NCBI GenBank assembly: GCA_027493625.1
Contig: JAOSKM010000002.1
Location: 372,001-436,000 of the forward strand
Length of the DNA stretch: 64,000 nucleotides
Source of the DNA: Planctomycetota bacterium
GTDB lineage: Bacteria; Planctomycetota; UBA8742; UBA2392
Direction: 5' to 3'
Shown here: one piece after another, positions 9,907-19,158 of the stretch
How positions within the stretch are numbered: the stretch's first letter is position 1
How the letters are laid out: each line of letters begins with the position of its first letter
Notes under the pieces: model-generated
The model's input: the letters and a program-made list of their open reading frames with translations, nothing else
Told to the model about the DNA's origin: nothing
Databases searched by the model: none
Made by a program: the position numbers and the translations under genes

Positions 9907-11583
9907 ATGAACATGAAAACCCGCCGAGATAGAGCAAAGCGCGCCGCCACGGTTCTCGCCGTGGCGACGCTTCTTTTGCTTGGCGTGTTCGTCGGGGTGC
10001 AGTTACCACCCCCTAACGCACCTGCGATTACAGTTGCAGGCTGTGAGGTCACCGAGGGCGAGTCAAATCCGACAGAGCCGCAGTCGACTACCCAGTTGGC
10101 CGCTCCGGCACGTCGCACCGAGACTTCGGGCAAAGCGGCGGAATCCGAATCTGAGCCATCAGTTGTGCTTCGTGTTTTGGACGAGGGCGGTGAGCCGATT
10201 CCTTATCTCACTCTTACGGTCACGTATCTGAAGGATGGCAAGTCAAACACTGCAGATGAAACCACCAACGAACACGGAGTCGTCATCCTGGACACCGAGC
10301 TTGAAACAGCGGTAAGCATCAGCATCCCACGCGGTTACCTCCTCCGGCAGTCCGCAGGCGGAGTAGTGGTTTCAGATGATGCGAGCGAAGTCAGGTTCAA
10401 CGTCGCGGCAGAAAATACGCTTTTCCTTTCGCGCGCAGCGGTTGTAGTGCTTGACGTGCAGTATGAAGACGGACGTCCGTACGAAGGAAAGGTATTTGTT
10501 AACACTGATGGGCGACCAGCAGGCACGGTTCTGCTGGACGGGCAGAAGCCTGTCTCGATCATCTGGCCGACGCCTTCGAGTGTTATTCAGATCACCGCAA
10601 AGTCTCGACGGCCTGGCTTCGAATCGTGCACAGGAAGTTATGCGCCTGAGCAGACTGGTAGTGGTGGACTGTGGCGTATAAAGGCGATACTGAAATCTGC
10701 CCAAGCCAGCCAGGGAAACATTGCAATCGACCTTACGCAATTCTCGGCGACCGAGATGTTCATGTATGCCGCTGTGACTGCAGACGTTGCGGACTGGAAG
10801 CGACGATCCAAAGGTGAAGAGGAAATAGAAGGCGGACGTGTGTTTTGGACAGAAATGCTTGAACCGGGCCGTTATACAGTCACGGTTGTTGGTGGTGAAC
10901 GAGGAAATGAGTGGTATGTATCCCGGGTGTCATATTATGGCTATCGCTATCAGACAGAAGTCGTTGTTAGCGCCGGAACTACAAGCGTCGTCGTTCCGGC
11001 ACGTATCTTCACGGGCTCTGTGGAATTGAGAGTGATGGATCAGAGCGGCGCGCCTATTTCCAAGGCAGCTGTAACGATATCGAACAAGAACATGATATCT
11101 TGGCGGAACTTACAGCGAAGGAAACCGGGTGAGGGAAGGACGGGCATTATGCCTCTGTCGCTAAGTGATGACGACGGCGTTGTCATTCTACATGGACTTG
11201 AGCCCAATGCGACAGAGTTACATGTATCGGCGGAAGGATATGAGTCCACAACTATCAGCGTAGTGCCGATAACCGAACAACTGGTATCCGCCGGCACGGT
11301 GTATCTGGCACGCGCCACGGGATCCATTGTCGTCACGGTAAGCCGGGAGGATGGCAAAGAGCAGCCAAGCTACACTGTTCTGGTAATGGAGACCGGAGGC
11401 GGCGTGCTGATTCCCAAACGCAGCTTCGTTGGCAACGAGATAGTTCTCGAAGGGCTGGAGTGGGGTAAATACACAGTTTCGGTGTTAGCAGACGGTGGGG
11501 AAAAAGTGTCTTCTGCACAGAATGTAGTGTTGAACAGCCAGAACCCAAGCGCTGAGTTGAAGTTCATCGTGCGCACTGAATGA
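9907..11583 (+). CDS. Membrane-anchored protein with carboxypeptidase-regulatory-like repeats
   Basis: The 558-residue protein starts with a basic leader and a membrane span (about residues 13-31), giving an N-in, exported topology or an uncleaved signal. Several beta-sandwich modules follow, of the CarboxypepD_reg/CNA-B type. Phrases such as VVLRVLDEGGEPIPYLTLTV, ELRVMDQSGAPISKAAVTI and VTVSREDGKEQPSYTVLV mark successive repeats. Such modules serve as structural stalks or adhesion domains; no catalytic motif is visible. It shares the atypical lower GC content with the preceding gene, suggesting they arrived together. Confidence 0.75.
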   Translation: MNMKTRRDRAKRAATVLAVATLLLLGVFVGVQLPPPNAPAITVAGCEVTEGESNPTEPQSTTQLAAPARRTETSGKAAESESEPSVVLRVLDEGGEPIPYLTLTVTYLKDGKSNTADETTNEHGVVILDTELETAVSISIPRGYLLRQSAGGVVVSDDASEVRFNVAAENTLFLSRAAVVVLDVQYEDGRPYEGKVFVNTDGRPAGTVLLDGQKPVSIIWPTPSSVIQITAKSRRPGFESCTGSYAPEQTGSGGLWRIKAILKSAQASQGNIAIDLTQFSATEMFMYAAVTADVADWKRRSKGEEEIEGGRVFWTEMLEPGRYTVTVVGGERGNEWYVSRVSYYGYRYQTEVVVSAGTTSVVVPARIFTGSVELRVMDQSGAPISKAAVTISNKNMISWRNLQRRKPGEGRTGIMPLSLSDDDGVVILHGLEPNATELHVSAEGYESTTISVVPITEQLVSAGTVYLARATGSIVVTVSREDGKEQPSYTVLVMETGGGVLIPKRSFVGNEIVLEGLEWGKYTVSVLADGGEKVSSAQNVVLNSQNPSAELKFIVRTE

Positions 11584-11631
11584 ATCCTGCTGCGAGGTAG
11601 TACTGTAAAGCATTGACCATGGTTCGCGATG

Positions 11632-12786
11632 TTATCTGGGCGGCGGCGGGGTGTCTTCGTGGATGGCTACCCATTCGTCGGCCAGGTGCGCGTCGTGGAA
11701 CAGCAGCCAGCTTCTGGTCGCTACCTGCGCACTGCGCATCTGCCCGATGATCACCGGGATCGCCCGCGGCACGTCTGTCAGCGCGAGGTCAAGGTAGCTG
11801 TACTTTTTGCCCGTGCCCGTGCCTACCACCACGCCCAGGCCCGCGGCGACCAGCGCGTCATTGACGGCCTTCTCGACGTGCTTGCGCTCTTCCATGCGCG
11901 CGGCGATCTTGCGCCCGTCCCCGTCGAACTTCAGGAAGCAAAAGGTTTCGCCTGACTTTGAGTAGCGGCGCGAGTCGAACTTCTGGCCCAGTTGCGCGCA
12001 GGCGCTCATGCTTTCCAGCGCGCTGCTGCCCATGATCAGGTCCTGCTGGCGCGGGTATTCGTCCTTCAGCGGCGGGCTCAGGCGCCAGAGGCCCCACTGC
12101 AGGCGGTCCACGTTCTTCACCAGCGGCGTGTCGTACAGCCGCGCGTCGATGCGGTCGATCTCGTCGGCCACCCTGCCCGGCAGCGAAGCCAGCGGCGCCC
12201 AGCCCGCGCCATCTTCGCGGTCCACCACCTCGATACGCCCGATCCAGCGCGCGAACTCTTCTTCGCCCAGCAGCGCCTCCGCGGCGATCGTGCCCTGCAC
12301 GGCCGCCAGCTCACGGTCGATGGCGTCGGGCAGGTAGAACTTCAGGGTCACGCGATTCATGTCGTCGATGGCGGTGCTGACTTCGCAATGGCCGAGCGGG
12401 TTGTCCGTTTCCGCCTCGACGGTGGCCAGCGCCTCCGCGGGATCCTCGGCGGGGCGCGCGTGCAGGAACTCCCAGCCCGCGACTTGCGGCGCGCGGCCGA
12501 TGATGGCGTCCACCAGGGGGCGCAGCTGCAGGCGGTGCTCGGGCGTGATCACGAGCAGGTCGCCGTCGTCCGAGGTGGCAAGTTCCCAGCCCAGGCGCTG
12601 GTCGATCTGCTCCAGGCTGCCGCGCATGAAGACCGAGACGTCGAACTCCGAGTCGTCGTTGATGCTGTCATGGATCTCGGCTGCGTGCCCGGCAAAGGCC
12701 GACCACCAGCGCTCGATGCGCGATTCCACGGCATGGCGCGCCGCGTTCTCTTCGTGATCGTGTGGGTCAGGGAAAAGCCAACGCAT
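11632..12786 (-). CDS. Conserved hypothetical protein, tandem paralogue A
   Basis: This 384-residue soluble protein has no signal peptide. It aligns end to end with the next gene: both begin MRW(L/V)FPDP with EEN and AR a few residues later, have a WW.AFA segment, and a C-terminal part with AGLG, a Gly-rich turn, then LALTDVP.AIP.I. Both end in DTPPPP. The C-terminal half looks like one alpha/beta domain. No catalytic motif was recognised and no function is proposed. The two genes are 31 bases apart and probably co-transcribed. Confidence 0.75.
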   Translation of the reverse strand: MRWLFPDPHDHEENAARHAVESRIERWWSAFAGHAAEIHDSINDDSEFDVSVFMRGSLEQIDQRLGWELATSDDGDLLVITPEHRLQLRPLVDAIIGRAPQVAGWEFLHARPAEDPAEALATVEAETDNPLGHCEVSTAIDDMNRVTLKFYLPDAIDRELAAVQGTIAAEALLGEEEFARWIGRIEVVDREDGAGWAPLASLPGRVADEIDRIDARLYDTPLVKNVDRLQWGLWRLSPPLKDEYPRQQDLIMGSSALESMSACAQLGQKFDSRRYSKSGETFCFLKFDGDGRKIAARMEERKHVEKAVNDALVAAGLGVVVGTGTGKKYSYLDLALTDVPRAIPVIIGQMRSAQVATRSWLLFHDAHLADEWVAIHEDTPPPPR

Positions 12787-12817
12787 CGGCGCACGTTAGC
12801 CCGCGCGGAAACGCGGT

Positions 12818-13978
12818 CTAGGGGGGCGGCGGCGTGTCGTCCCAGATGCCGACCCACTCGGCGCACCAGTCGAAGTCGGCGAAACACAGCCATGAGTTCC
12901 CGGGTGCATCGTGCCTGCGCGCGAGTTCGCGAATCAGCGGAATCGCCGCCGGCACGTCGGTCAGCGCCAGCAGCGAGTAGCCGAACCACACCCCCGAGCC
13001 GCCGCCGCCCAGGCAGCCCAGGCCGGCCTCGCGCAGGGCGGCGTCCAACTCGTCCTCGAGGGGTCGCCGGCGCTCAAAGCGCTCATCGCCTTCGAGTTCC
13101 GACTCGTCGAGCTTGAGGTAGCAGAACTTTTCATCGAAGCGGCTGTAGCGCCCTGAGTGAAACAGCGTGCCCTGCACCAGCGCCTGCGTGATGCCCACGT
13201 GCGGCGTGGTGGCGACCAGCAGGTCGCTCCAGCCGGTTGGTTCGCGCTCTTCCTCCGCCGTGTTGATCTGCAGTGTCGTCCATGCGGTGTCATCCAGCCA
13301 CTGGCTCCAGGGCGTGTCTGGCAGGCTCTCGCGCACGGTCTTGATGCCGCGCTGCAGGGCGTCGGCGGCGTCGAGGAACGGCATCCAGCCTTCGCCCTCG
13401 GGGCGCTCCAGGGCGTCGATCACGCCGACCCAGCGGTCGAGCAGCTGCTCGCCGAACAGGGACTCCGCTGCCACGAAGGCGGCGTTACGCGAGGTCTCGG
13501 GGTCGTTGACGCCGGGAAAGAAAAACAAAGTATCGACGCGGTTGTTTTCGCCGACATCCACGCGGATTGAGCCTTTGCCGACGTCAACGCCGACGCGGGC
13601 TTCCACGCTGCGTATCGCCCAGTTGGGGCCTTCCGCGGGGCGGCCGTGGTAGAACTCGAAACGCTTCAGCTCTGGCGCGCGGGCCAGGATCTCGGCCGTC
13701 AGGGGGTGCAGGCCGTATTCGGATTCCGGTGAAATCGCCAGCCGGTGGCCATCGCCACGCAGGGCGGGGCCATACTCCCACATCAGGTTCTCGTCGATCG
13801 TCTGAAGGGTGCCCTGCATGAATTCGACCAGCTCGAAGTCCGGGCCGCCGCGGAACGCGGCGTCGATCGCGCCCGCGTTTTCGGCGAAAGCCTGCCACCA
13901 CGCGTCGATGCGGCCCCGCACGGCATCGCGTGCAGTGTTTTCTTCTCTGTCGTTCGGATCCGGGAATACCCAGCGCAT
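12818..13978 (-). CDS. Conserved hypothetical protein, tandem paralogue B
   Basis: This 386-residue protein is a paralogue of the adjacent gene, sharing N-terminal (MRWVFPDPNDREEN) and C-terminal (EWVGIWDDTPPPP) signatures while the middle has diverged strongly. The divergence argues for an old duplication with retained function in both copies. It has no membrane span or signal peptide. It is probably the first gene of the two-gene unit; its upstream region is shared with rightward dapB transcription. Confidence 0.75.
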   Translation of the reverse strand: MRWVFPDPNDREENTARDAVRGRIDAWWQAFAENAGAIDAAFRGGPDFELVEFMQGTLQTIDENLMWEYGPALRGDGHRLAISPESEYGLHPLTAEILARAPELKRFEFYHGRPAEGPNWAIRSVEARVGVDVGKGSIRVDVGENNRVDTLFFFPGVNDPETSRNAAFVAAESLFGEQLLDRWVGVIDALERPEGEGWMPFLDAADALQRGIKTVRESLPDTPWSQWLDDTAWTTLQINTAEEEREPTGWSDLLVATTPHVGITQALVQGTLFHSGRYSRFDEKFCYLKLDESELEGDERFERRRPLEDELDAALREAGLGCLGGGGSGVWFGYSLLALTDVPAAIPLIRELARRHDAPGNSWLCFADFDWCAEWVGIWDDTPPPP

Positions 13979-14240
13979 GCGATCTCCGGGAAGCGGTTGC
14001 GGACGGCGTCCGTTATACTGTCGGCGCTCGGAGATGCACTGTGCTGTGACTGATTGAAAGCGGCGTCCGTTGGACGTATCGCAAGCTGACCGGCTCGAGG
14101 AAGAGCGGCGATTACTGCTGGTCGCTGTTCACCGGCAGCCCCCGCCTGTTTCCGCCAGGCCCGCCGCAGACCCGTCACCACGGCGCCAGCCCGCCGATCC
14201 ACCGCCCGAGGATTCCGGAGAGTTCAAGGCCGTGGAGTGA
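13979..14240. other. Intergenic region before dapB, possible small ORF
   Basis: A -10-like TATACT lies at 14014-14019. On the + strand the frame 14058-14240 is open, with a possible TTG start at 14070 giving 56 residues (LDVSQADRLEEERRLLLVAV, then Pro/Arg-rich). It has no SD and no recognised family, so it is left as a doubtful ORF rather than a gene call. Confidence 0.3.
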
Positions 14241-14327
14241 GTGGCTGGTGGTTAGTGGCTAGTGGTCAGTGGCCGGTGAATGCTGTTTACTGACCACCGA
14301 ACACTGACCACGGACCACTGACCACTG
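14241..14327. repeat. Inverted array of AGTGGTC-type words before dapB
   Basis: The left arm 14241-14276 repeats gtggttagtggctagtggtc-like words. The right arm 14289-14327 is its approximate reverse complement (actgaccacc, ccactgaccactgg). The 12-base core AGTGGTCAGTGG pairs perfectly with CCACTGACCACT. The right arm ends inside the dapB ribosome binding site (GGAG at about 14327-14330), so the hairpin could influence dapB translation. Confidence 0.8.
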
Positions 14328-14335
14328 GAGCCACC

Positions 14336-15124
14336 ATGGCCCTGAAAATTGCCCTGAATGGCGCGGCCGGACGCATGGGCCGCCGCATTGCCGACCTTGC
14401 CGCCCAGGCGGGCCACGAAATCGTGGCGCCGATCGACCACAAGTTCGTCGGTGAAGTTCACGGCGCGGTGATCAACGACCTGCGTTTTCGCAGCCCGGTC
14501 GTCGGCGAGTACCACGGCGGCGCCGACGTGCTGATCGACTTCAGCCTGCCCGAGGGCTTCCGCGCGCGGCTGGCCGACTGCCTGAAGTTCGGCACGCCGC
14601 TGGTTTCGGGCACCACGGGGCTCACGGCCGATGACTTCCTCGGTCTGGACGAAGCGGCCAAGACCATCCCGGTGCTGTGGGCGCCCAACATGAGCGTAGG
14701 CGTGAACCTGCTGTTCGCTCTGGCGAAGCAGGCGGCGGCGGCGCTGCCGGAAAGCTACGACATCGAGATCATCGAGATGCACCACCGTCGTAAAGTCGAC
14801 GCGCCCAGCGGCACAGCGCTTGGGTTGCTGCGCGCCGTATGCGCCGGCAACGGGCGCAATCCGCACGAGGTCGCGCGCAACGGGCGCGAGGGCCATACCG
14901 GCGAACGTTCACGCACCGAGATCGGCATGCATGCCCTGCGCGGCGGCGACGTGGTGGGGGACCACACCGTGGTGTTCGCCACAGAGGGCGAGCGCATCGA
15001 GCTGACCCACAAGGCCAGCAGCCGTGACACCTTCGCCGGCGGCGCCCTGCGCGCGGCCGAGTGGCTGGCGGGCCGCAAACCCGGCCTGTACGGCATGCAC
15101 GAAGTCCTGGGCCTGCCGGGGTAA
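14336..15124 (+). CDS. dapB: 4-hydroxy-tetrahydrodipicolinate reductase
   Basis: DapB reduces 4-hydroxy-tetrahydrodipicolinate with NAD(P)H in lysine/diaminopimelate synthesis in the cytosol. The 262-residue length is typical. An N-terminal Rossmann motif (NGAAGRMGRRI, about residues 8-18), the substrate-binding motif EMHHRRKVDAPSGTA (about 142-156, including the catalytic His and Lys) and the FSLPEG and GTTG segments are all present. The start is set by GGAG five bases before the ATG. It stands alone, flanked by two different inverted repeats. Confidence 0.95.
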   Translation: MALKIALNGAAGRMGRRIADLAAQAGHEIVAPIDHKFVGEVHGAVINDLRFRSPVVGEYHGGADVLIDFSLPEGFRARLADCLKFGTPLVSGTTGLTADDFLGLDEAAKTIPVLWAPNMSVGVNLLFALAKQAAAALPESYDIEIIEMHHRRKVDAPSGTALGLLRAVCAGNGRNPHEVARNGREGHTGERSRTEIGMHALRGGDVVGDHTVVFATEGERIELTHKASSRDTFAGGALRAAEWLAGRKPGLYGMHEVLGLPG

Positions 15125-15126
15125 GG

Positions 15127-15288
15127 CAGGGGTCAGGTTACAGGTTACAGGTTTCAGGGTTGGCAGGCGGACGTCCCGGGAGCGACGGACCTGCGCTTGC
15201 ACGTTCCGTGGCTGCCTGACGGCACGAAGCACGGAGACTCGCGCGATCGCGGTTCCCTGTAACCTGAAATCTGTCCCCTGCAACCTGG
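15127..15288. repeat. Long inverted repeat, CAGGTTACAGGTTTCAGG word family (copy 1)
   Basis: The left arm 15127-15159 is built from caggttacag and gtttcaggg words. The right arm 15255-15288 carries ccctgtaacctgaaat and ctgtcccctgcaacctgg, its approximate reverse complement. About 95 bases of GC-rich spacer with weaker internal pairing lie between. Same word family as copies near 29237 and 40668. Confidence 0.85.
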
Positions 15289-15300
15289 TTTAAACAAGGC

Positions 15301-15325
15301 GGCCCGGCCGAAGCCGGGCCTTCTG
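15301..15325. terminator. Bidirectional terminator-like hairpin between dapB and the regulator
   Basis: GGCCCGGC at 15301-15308 and GCCGGGCC at 15313-15320 form a perfect 8-bp stem with loop CGAA, followed by TTCT. It lies between convergent genes and could stop both; the U tract is weak. Confidence 0.6.
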
Positions 15326-15339
15326 GGGAGCGCCACTCC

Positions 15340-16095
15340 CTAGGTACCGAAATCTTCTTCTTCTTCGGGGCCGGCCAGCACGCCGCCGTGGGTGGTGCGG
15401 TGCGACTGCCTTGGCGTGGCCTTGCGCGTACTGCGATCCGCGTCGGGTTCGACCTCGGTGGTCTTTGGGGCGACGCGCTTGGTCAGCTTGCCGGTGATCT
15501 CGCCGGTGGTGGCGCGTCCGCTGGTGCCGATGATCACCGGCCCGATCAGGTTCACGATGCGCTCAACCATGTGCTCGACCTCAAACGGCTTCGCGACAAA
15601 GTCGTCTGCGCCGGCATCGAGCAAGGCGTCGATCTTCTCTTGCTGCTTGTCTGCGCTCATGCCGATTACGGCCGTGTCGCGCAGCTTGGGCAAGCTGCGC
15701 ACGGAGCGGCAAACACTCGCGCCGGTCATGTCCGGGCCGATCTCCAGTTCAACCAGCACTACGTTGGGCTGGAACTTGCCGACCAGGTAGCCGGCCTGGA
15801 ACGGGTCACGGGCGGCCTCGACCTGGTACTCGAAATCGCGCATTGCCTTGGCCAGCGTGGCCGCAAACTTGGGGTCCGGGTCGAGAATCAGCGCGCGGTT
15901 GTTGCGCGAAATCAGCGATGTTGTGGGCAGACTGCGTCGATGACAGAAATCATCGAGATCTTCCTGGGAGATGCGCGCATGGCCGCCAGGGGTGCGGTGG
16001 ATCGAAAGCAGGCCCTTCCGAATGGCACCGATGATGGTGTTTCGATGCACATTGCAGATTTTGGCTACATCACTGGTTGTGTAGTACTTGGTCAC
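15340..16095 (-). CDS. BldC/MerR-like HTH fused to a receiver-like domain
   Basis: Residues 1-60 form an excisionase/BldC-type winged HTH (YYTTSDVAKICNVHRNTI, then the wing motif TPGGHARI). Residues 66-185 have a receiver fold, with an acidic pair at DPDPKF and the conserved Lys in VAKPF. The phospho-acceptor position reads VVLVELEI, so Asp is replaced by Glu. This would mimic constitutive phosphorylation or make the domain phosphorylation-independent. The C-terminal 60 residues are disordered and charged. It is probably a transcription factor controlling itself or neighbours. The start at 16095 fits the HTH beginning directly. Confidence 0.85.
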   Translation of the reverse strand: MTKYYTTSDVAKICNVHRNTIIGAIRKGLLSIHRTPGGHARISQEDLDDFCHRRSLPTTSLISRNNRALILDPDPKFAATLAKAMRDFEYQVEAARDPFQAGYLVGKFQPNVVLVELEIGPDMTGASVCRSVRSLPKLRDTAVIGMSADKQQEKIDALLDAGADDFVAKPFEVEHMVERIVNLIGPVIIGTSGRATTGEITGKLTKRVAPKTTEVEPDADRSTRKATPRQSHRTTHGGVLAGPEEEEDFGT

Positions 16096-16412
16096 GGTCC
16101 GACTACTCCACCTGATTGAAGCCCAGTTGCAGGCTTTGTGTGCAACGACCGATTATATTGTCTTTTGCTGCGAAAGTCGATGCAAAGGTGGAATGACTCT
16201 GCGGTCAAAGCAGCTAAAACAGACAGGTTCAGGGATGTAAGCTTTTTATTAGTAACAACTTGTGTTGTAACATCAAAGCCGCCAAATGCACCGAATGTAG
16301 CGGTACAAAGCCTCGTTCGATGCAAACTGCTTGATCACATGCACATTATGCACGCGCAATTTGGTCGACCCAGACAGCCATCGATTTTTTCCACCCTCAT
16401 TCGAAAGCGCCG
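16096..16412. other. AT-rich intergenic region with an inverted repeat between regulator and mutS
   Basis: These 317 bases are clearly richer in A/T than the surroundings, and no gene is apparent. An imperfect inverted repeat GTAACAAC (16252-16259) / GTTGTAAC (16264-16271) lies about 160 bases upstream of the BldC-receiver gene. It is a candidate operator. A short oligo-T run occurs at 16385-16391 near the end of mutS. Confidence 0.45.
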
Positions 16413-19043
16413 TCACTCTCGAGCAAGCTGCTTCAGCCGCAGCAACTCCGCCAAGGCCCGTTCAGGTGTGATGCTTGAAGTGTCCAGCGAGTTCAGCTCT
16501 TTCAGCGCGCGGTTCTCCGACACGCTGAACAGGCTGAGTTGCACCTGCTTCGGCCGTTTCAGGCTGGGGCCCGCGGGGTCGCCCTTGAGGGCCTTGCCGG
16601 ACAGCACCGGACTGTCGGCCTCCAACTTGCCCAGGATGGCGGACGCCCGGCTCACCACCGCTGGAGGTATACCCGCCAGCTTGGCGACGTGGATGCCGTA
16701 GCTGCGGTCGGCGCCCCCTTCGGCGATCTGGTGCAGGAAGATCAGCTCATCGTTCCATTCGCGCACCACCACGTTCAGGTTCACCACGCCCTCGAACTGC
16801 AGGGCGAGCTGTGTCAGCTCGTGATAATGCGTCGCGAAAAAGGTGCGCGCCTTCACCTCGCGCAGCAGGTACTCGCTGACCGCCCAGGCGATGCTGACCC
16901 CGTCAAACGTGCTCGTCCCGCGCCCGACTTCATCAAGAACGATCAGCGACTTCGCGCTGGCGTGGTTCAGGATGTTGGCGGTCTCGGCCATCTCCACCAT
17001 GAAAGTGCTCTGGCCCTTGCCGATGTCGTCGGCGCTGCCCAAGCGCGTGAAGATGCGGTCCACCACCCCGATCACGGCCTGCTTGGCCGGCACGAAGCTG
17101 CCCGCCTGGGCCAGCAGCACGCACAGCGCCACGGTGCGCACGTAGGTGCTTTTGCCCGCCATGTTGGGGCCCGTGATGATCGCCATGCTGGCGCCGTTTT
17201 CCAGCAGCGCGTCGTTGGGCACGCACTTGCCCGGTTCAAGGGCCTGCTCAAGCACCGGGTGGCGCGCCTGCACCAGCCGCAGCGTCGCGGAATCCTCCAG
17301 CACCGGCCGACACCAGCCGCGCTCGTGGGCGACCAGGGCCAGGCCCGCCAGCGCGTCCACCAGCGCCACAAGCCGCGCGCTGGCCAGCAGGCGCGGGGTG
17401 TGGGTGGTCAGCTCTTCGCGCAGCTGGCTGAACAGATGGGTTTCGAGCGCCAGGATGCGCTTCTCGGCGTTCAGGATGCGCGACTCGTAGTCTTTCAGCT
17501 CCGGCGTGATGTAGCGCTCCGCGGCCTTCAGCGTCTGCTTGCGGATGTAGTTGGCGGGCACCTTGTCGGCCTGGGCGTGGGTGACCTCGATGTAGTAGCC
17601 GAACACGTTGTTGAAGCCGACCTTCAGGCTGGGTATCCCGCTGCGCTCGATCTCCTGTTCCTGGAAGCGCGCCATCCAGGACTTGCCGTCGCGGCCGAGT
17701 GAACGCAGCTCGTCCAGCTCGGCGTTCACGCCCGGCCGAATGATGCCGCCCTCTTTCAGTGTGATTGGCGGGTCGTCGGCCAGGCGTTCTTCTAGTAACT
17801 GTCGCAGGTCGGCCAGGGCGTCCAGCTGCTCACCGGCGTAGCTGAGCAGCGAACTTTCCGTGCCGCCCAGGGCGCCGCGCAGCAGGGGCAGGCGCTGCAA
17901 CGCCAGGCGCAGGCCGCCCAGGTCACGCGGGGTGACGCGCCCGGTGCCCAGGCGGCCGGCCAGGCGCTCGAGGTCAGGCAAACCCTGCAGCGCCTCGCGG
18001 ATCAGGCCCAGGCGGCGCGGCGTGTGCACCAGCTCATCGACTGCCGCATGGCGGGCGTTGATCTTGCGCGGGTCGGTCAGCGGCCCGGTCAGCCAGCCGC
18101 GCAGCTCGCGCGCGCCCATGGCCGTGGCCGTGCGGTCTACGCAATCGAGCAGGCTGCCCGCGCGCTTGCCCTCGCGCAGTGTGCGGGTGACCTCCAGGGC
18201 GTCGAGCGTGGCGCGGTCGAGCGCCATGACCTCCTGCGGGTGAAAGCGCTCAAGGCTGCGCACGTGCGCCAGCTTGCCGCGCTGGTTTTCGTCCAGGTAC
18301 AGCAGCAGCGCCCCGGCGGCCGCGAGCTCGGGGCCCTTGCTGTCTTCAAAGCCGAAGCCCTGCAGTGTCTGCACGCCGAAGTGGCGGTGCAGCTCTTCGA
18401 CGGCGCGCGTTGTATCGAAGCTGAAGTCGGCGGCCGCGGTCAGGCTGGCGCGCAGGCCCTGGCGCAGGCGGCTGAGTTGCTCGCGGTCGGAGGCCCAGAG
18501 TTTCTCGGGCAGCAGCAGCTCGGCGGGGTCGAGGCGCGCGATCGCGGCCTCGAGCTGATGCTCGGGCAATGCTGCGCACTGGAAGCGCCCGGTGCTGAGC
18601 TCGGCCCAGGCCAGGCCGCCCTCGCCCTTTTTTGGGGGCAGCCAGGCGGCGATGATGCTGGGTTTGCGGGCGTCCAGCAGTGATTCTTCGAGCACGGTGC
18701 CGGGTGTGATCACGCGCGTGACGTCGCGCTTGACGAGGCCTTTGGCTTCAGCCGGGTCTTCGATCTGCTCACAGATCACCACGCGCAAACCGGCCTCGAG
18801 CAGCCGGGGCAGGTGCTGGTCCAGCGCACGCAGGGGGAAGCCCGCCATGTCGATGGGGTTGCCCTGGCTGTCGTCGCCGCGTGTGGTGAGCGTGATGCCC
18901 AGGGTGTCGGCGAGCTGGCGGGCGTCTTCAAAGAAGGTCTCGTAGAAGTCGCCCATCTGGTAAAGCAGCAAAGCGCCCGCATGAGCAGCCTTCAGCTCGC
19001 GGTACTGCTTCATCGCCGGTGAGTCTTCGCCCTTGCCAGCCAT
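16413..19043 (-). CDS. mutS: DNA mismatch repair protein MutS
   Basis: MutS recognises mismatches and starts repair with MutL. The mismatch-wedge motif GDFYETF is near residue 30. The ATPase domain has Walker A GPNMAGKST (about 622) and Walker B LIVLDEVGRGTS (about 700), then the FATHYHEL segment. Starting at the ATG at 19043 gives 876 residues, close to the usual 850-880. A longer upstream frame to 19334 runs through palindromic repeat DNA and is rejected. No MutL gene is visible nearby, so it is a single-gene unit. Confidence 0.95.
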   Translation of the reverse strand: MAGKGEDSPAMKQYRELKAAHAGALLLYQMGDFYETFFEDARQLADTLGITLTTRGDDSQGNPIDMAGFPLRALDQHLPRLLEAGLRVVICEQIEDPAEAKGLVKRDVTRVITPGTVLEESLLDARKPSIIAAWLPPKKGEGGLAWAELSTGRFQCAALPEHQLEAAIARLDPAELLLPEKLWASDREQLSRLRQGLRASLTAAADFSFDTTRAVEELHRHFGVQTLQGFGFEDSKGPELAAAGALLLYLDENQRGKLAHVRSLERFHPQEVMALDRATLDALEVTRTLREGKRAGSLLDCVDRTATAMGARELRGWLTGPLTDPRKINARHAAVDELVHTPRRLGLIREALQGLPDLERLAGRLGTGRVTPRDLGGLRLALQRLPLLRGALGGTESSLLSYAGEQLDALADLRQLLEERLADDPPITLKEGGIIRPGVNAELDELRSLGRDGKSWMARFQEQEIERSGIPSLKVGFNNVFGYYIEVTHAQADKVPANYIRKQTLKAAERYITPELKDYESRILNAEKRILALETHLFSQLREELTTHTPRLLASARLVALVDALAGLALVAHERGWCRPVLEDSATLRLVQARHPVLEQALEPGKCVPNDALLENGASMAIITGPNMAGKSTYVRTVALCVLLAQAGSFVPAKQAVIGVVDRIFTRLGSADDIGKGQSTFMVEMAETANILNHASAKSLIVLDEVGRGTSTFDGVSIAWAVSEYLLREVKARTFFATHYHELTQLALQFEGVVNLNVVVREWNDELIFLHQIAEGGADRSYGIHVAKLAGIPPAVVSRASAILGKLEADSPVLSGKALKGDPAGPSLKRPKQVQLSLFSVSENRALKELNSLDTSSITPERALAELLRLKQLARE

Positions 19044-19158
19044 GGCGGCAAGATAGCAGGGCTCGCGAGCATGCAAAGCATTGTGGATTGGCGCGTCGCC
19101 GGTTGTGTGAACAGGTTCCATGACCAGGCGCGCCGGCATTGAATGCTGATCGGCACTT

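Noticed and set aside
14070..14240. 56-residue ORF with TTG start before dapB
   Set aside because: No SD and no recognised motif. The Pro/Arg-rich composition is common in noncoding GC-rich DNA. Kept only as part of the intergenic description.
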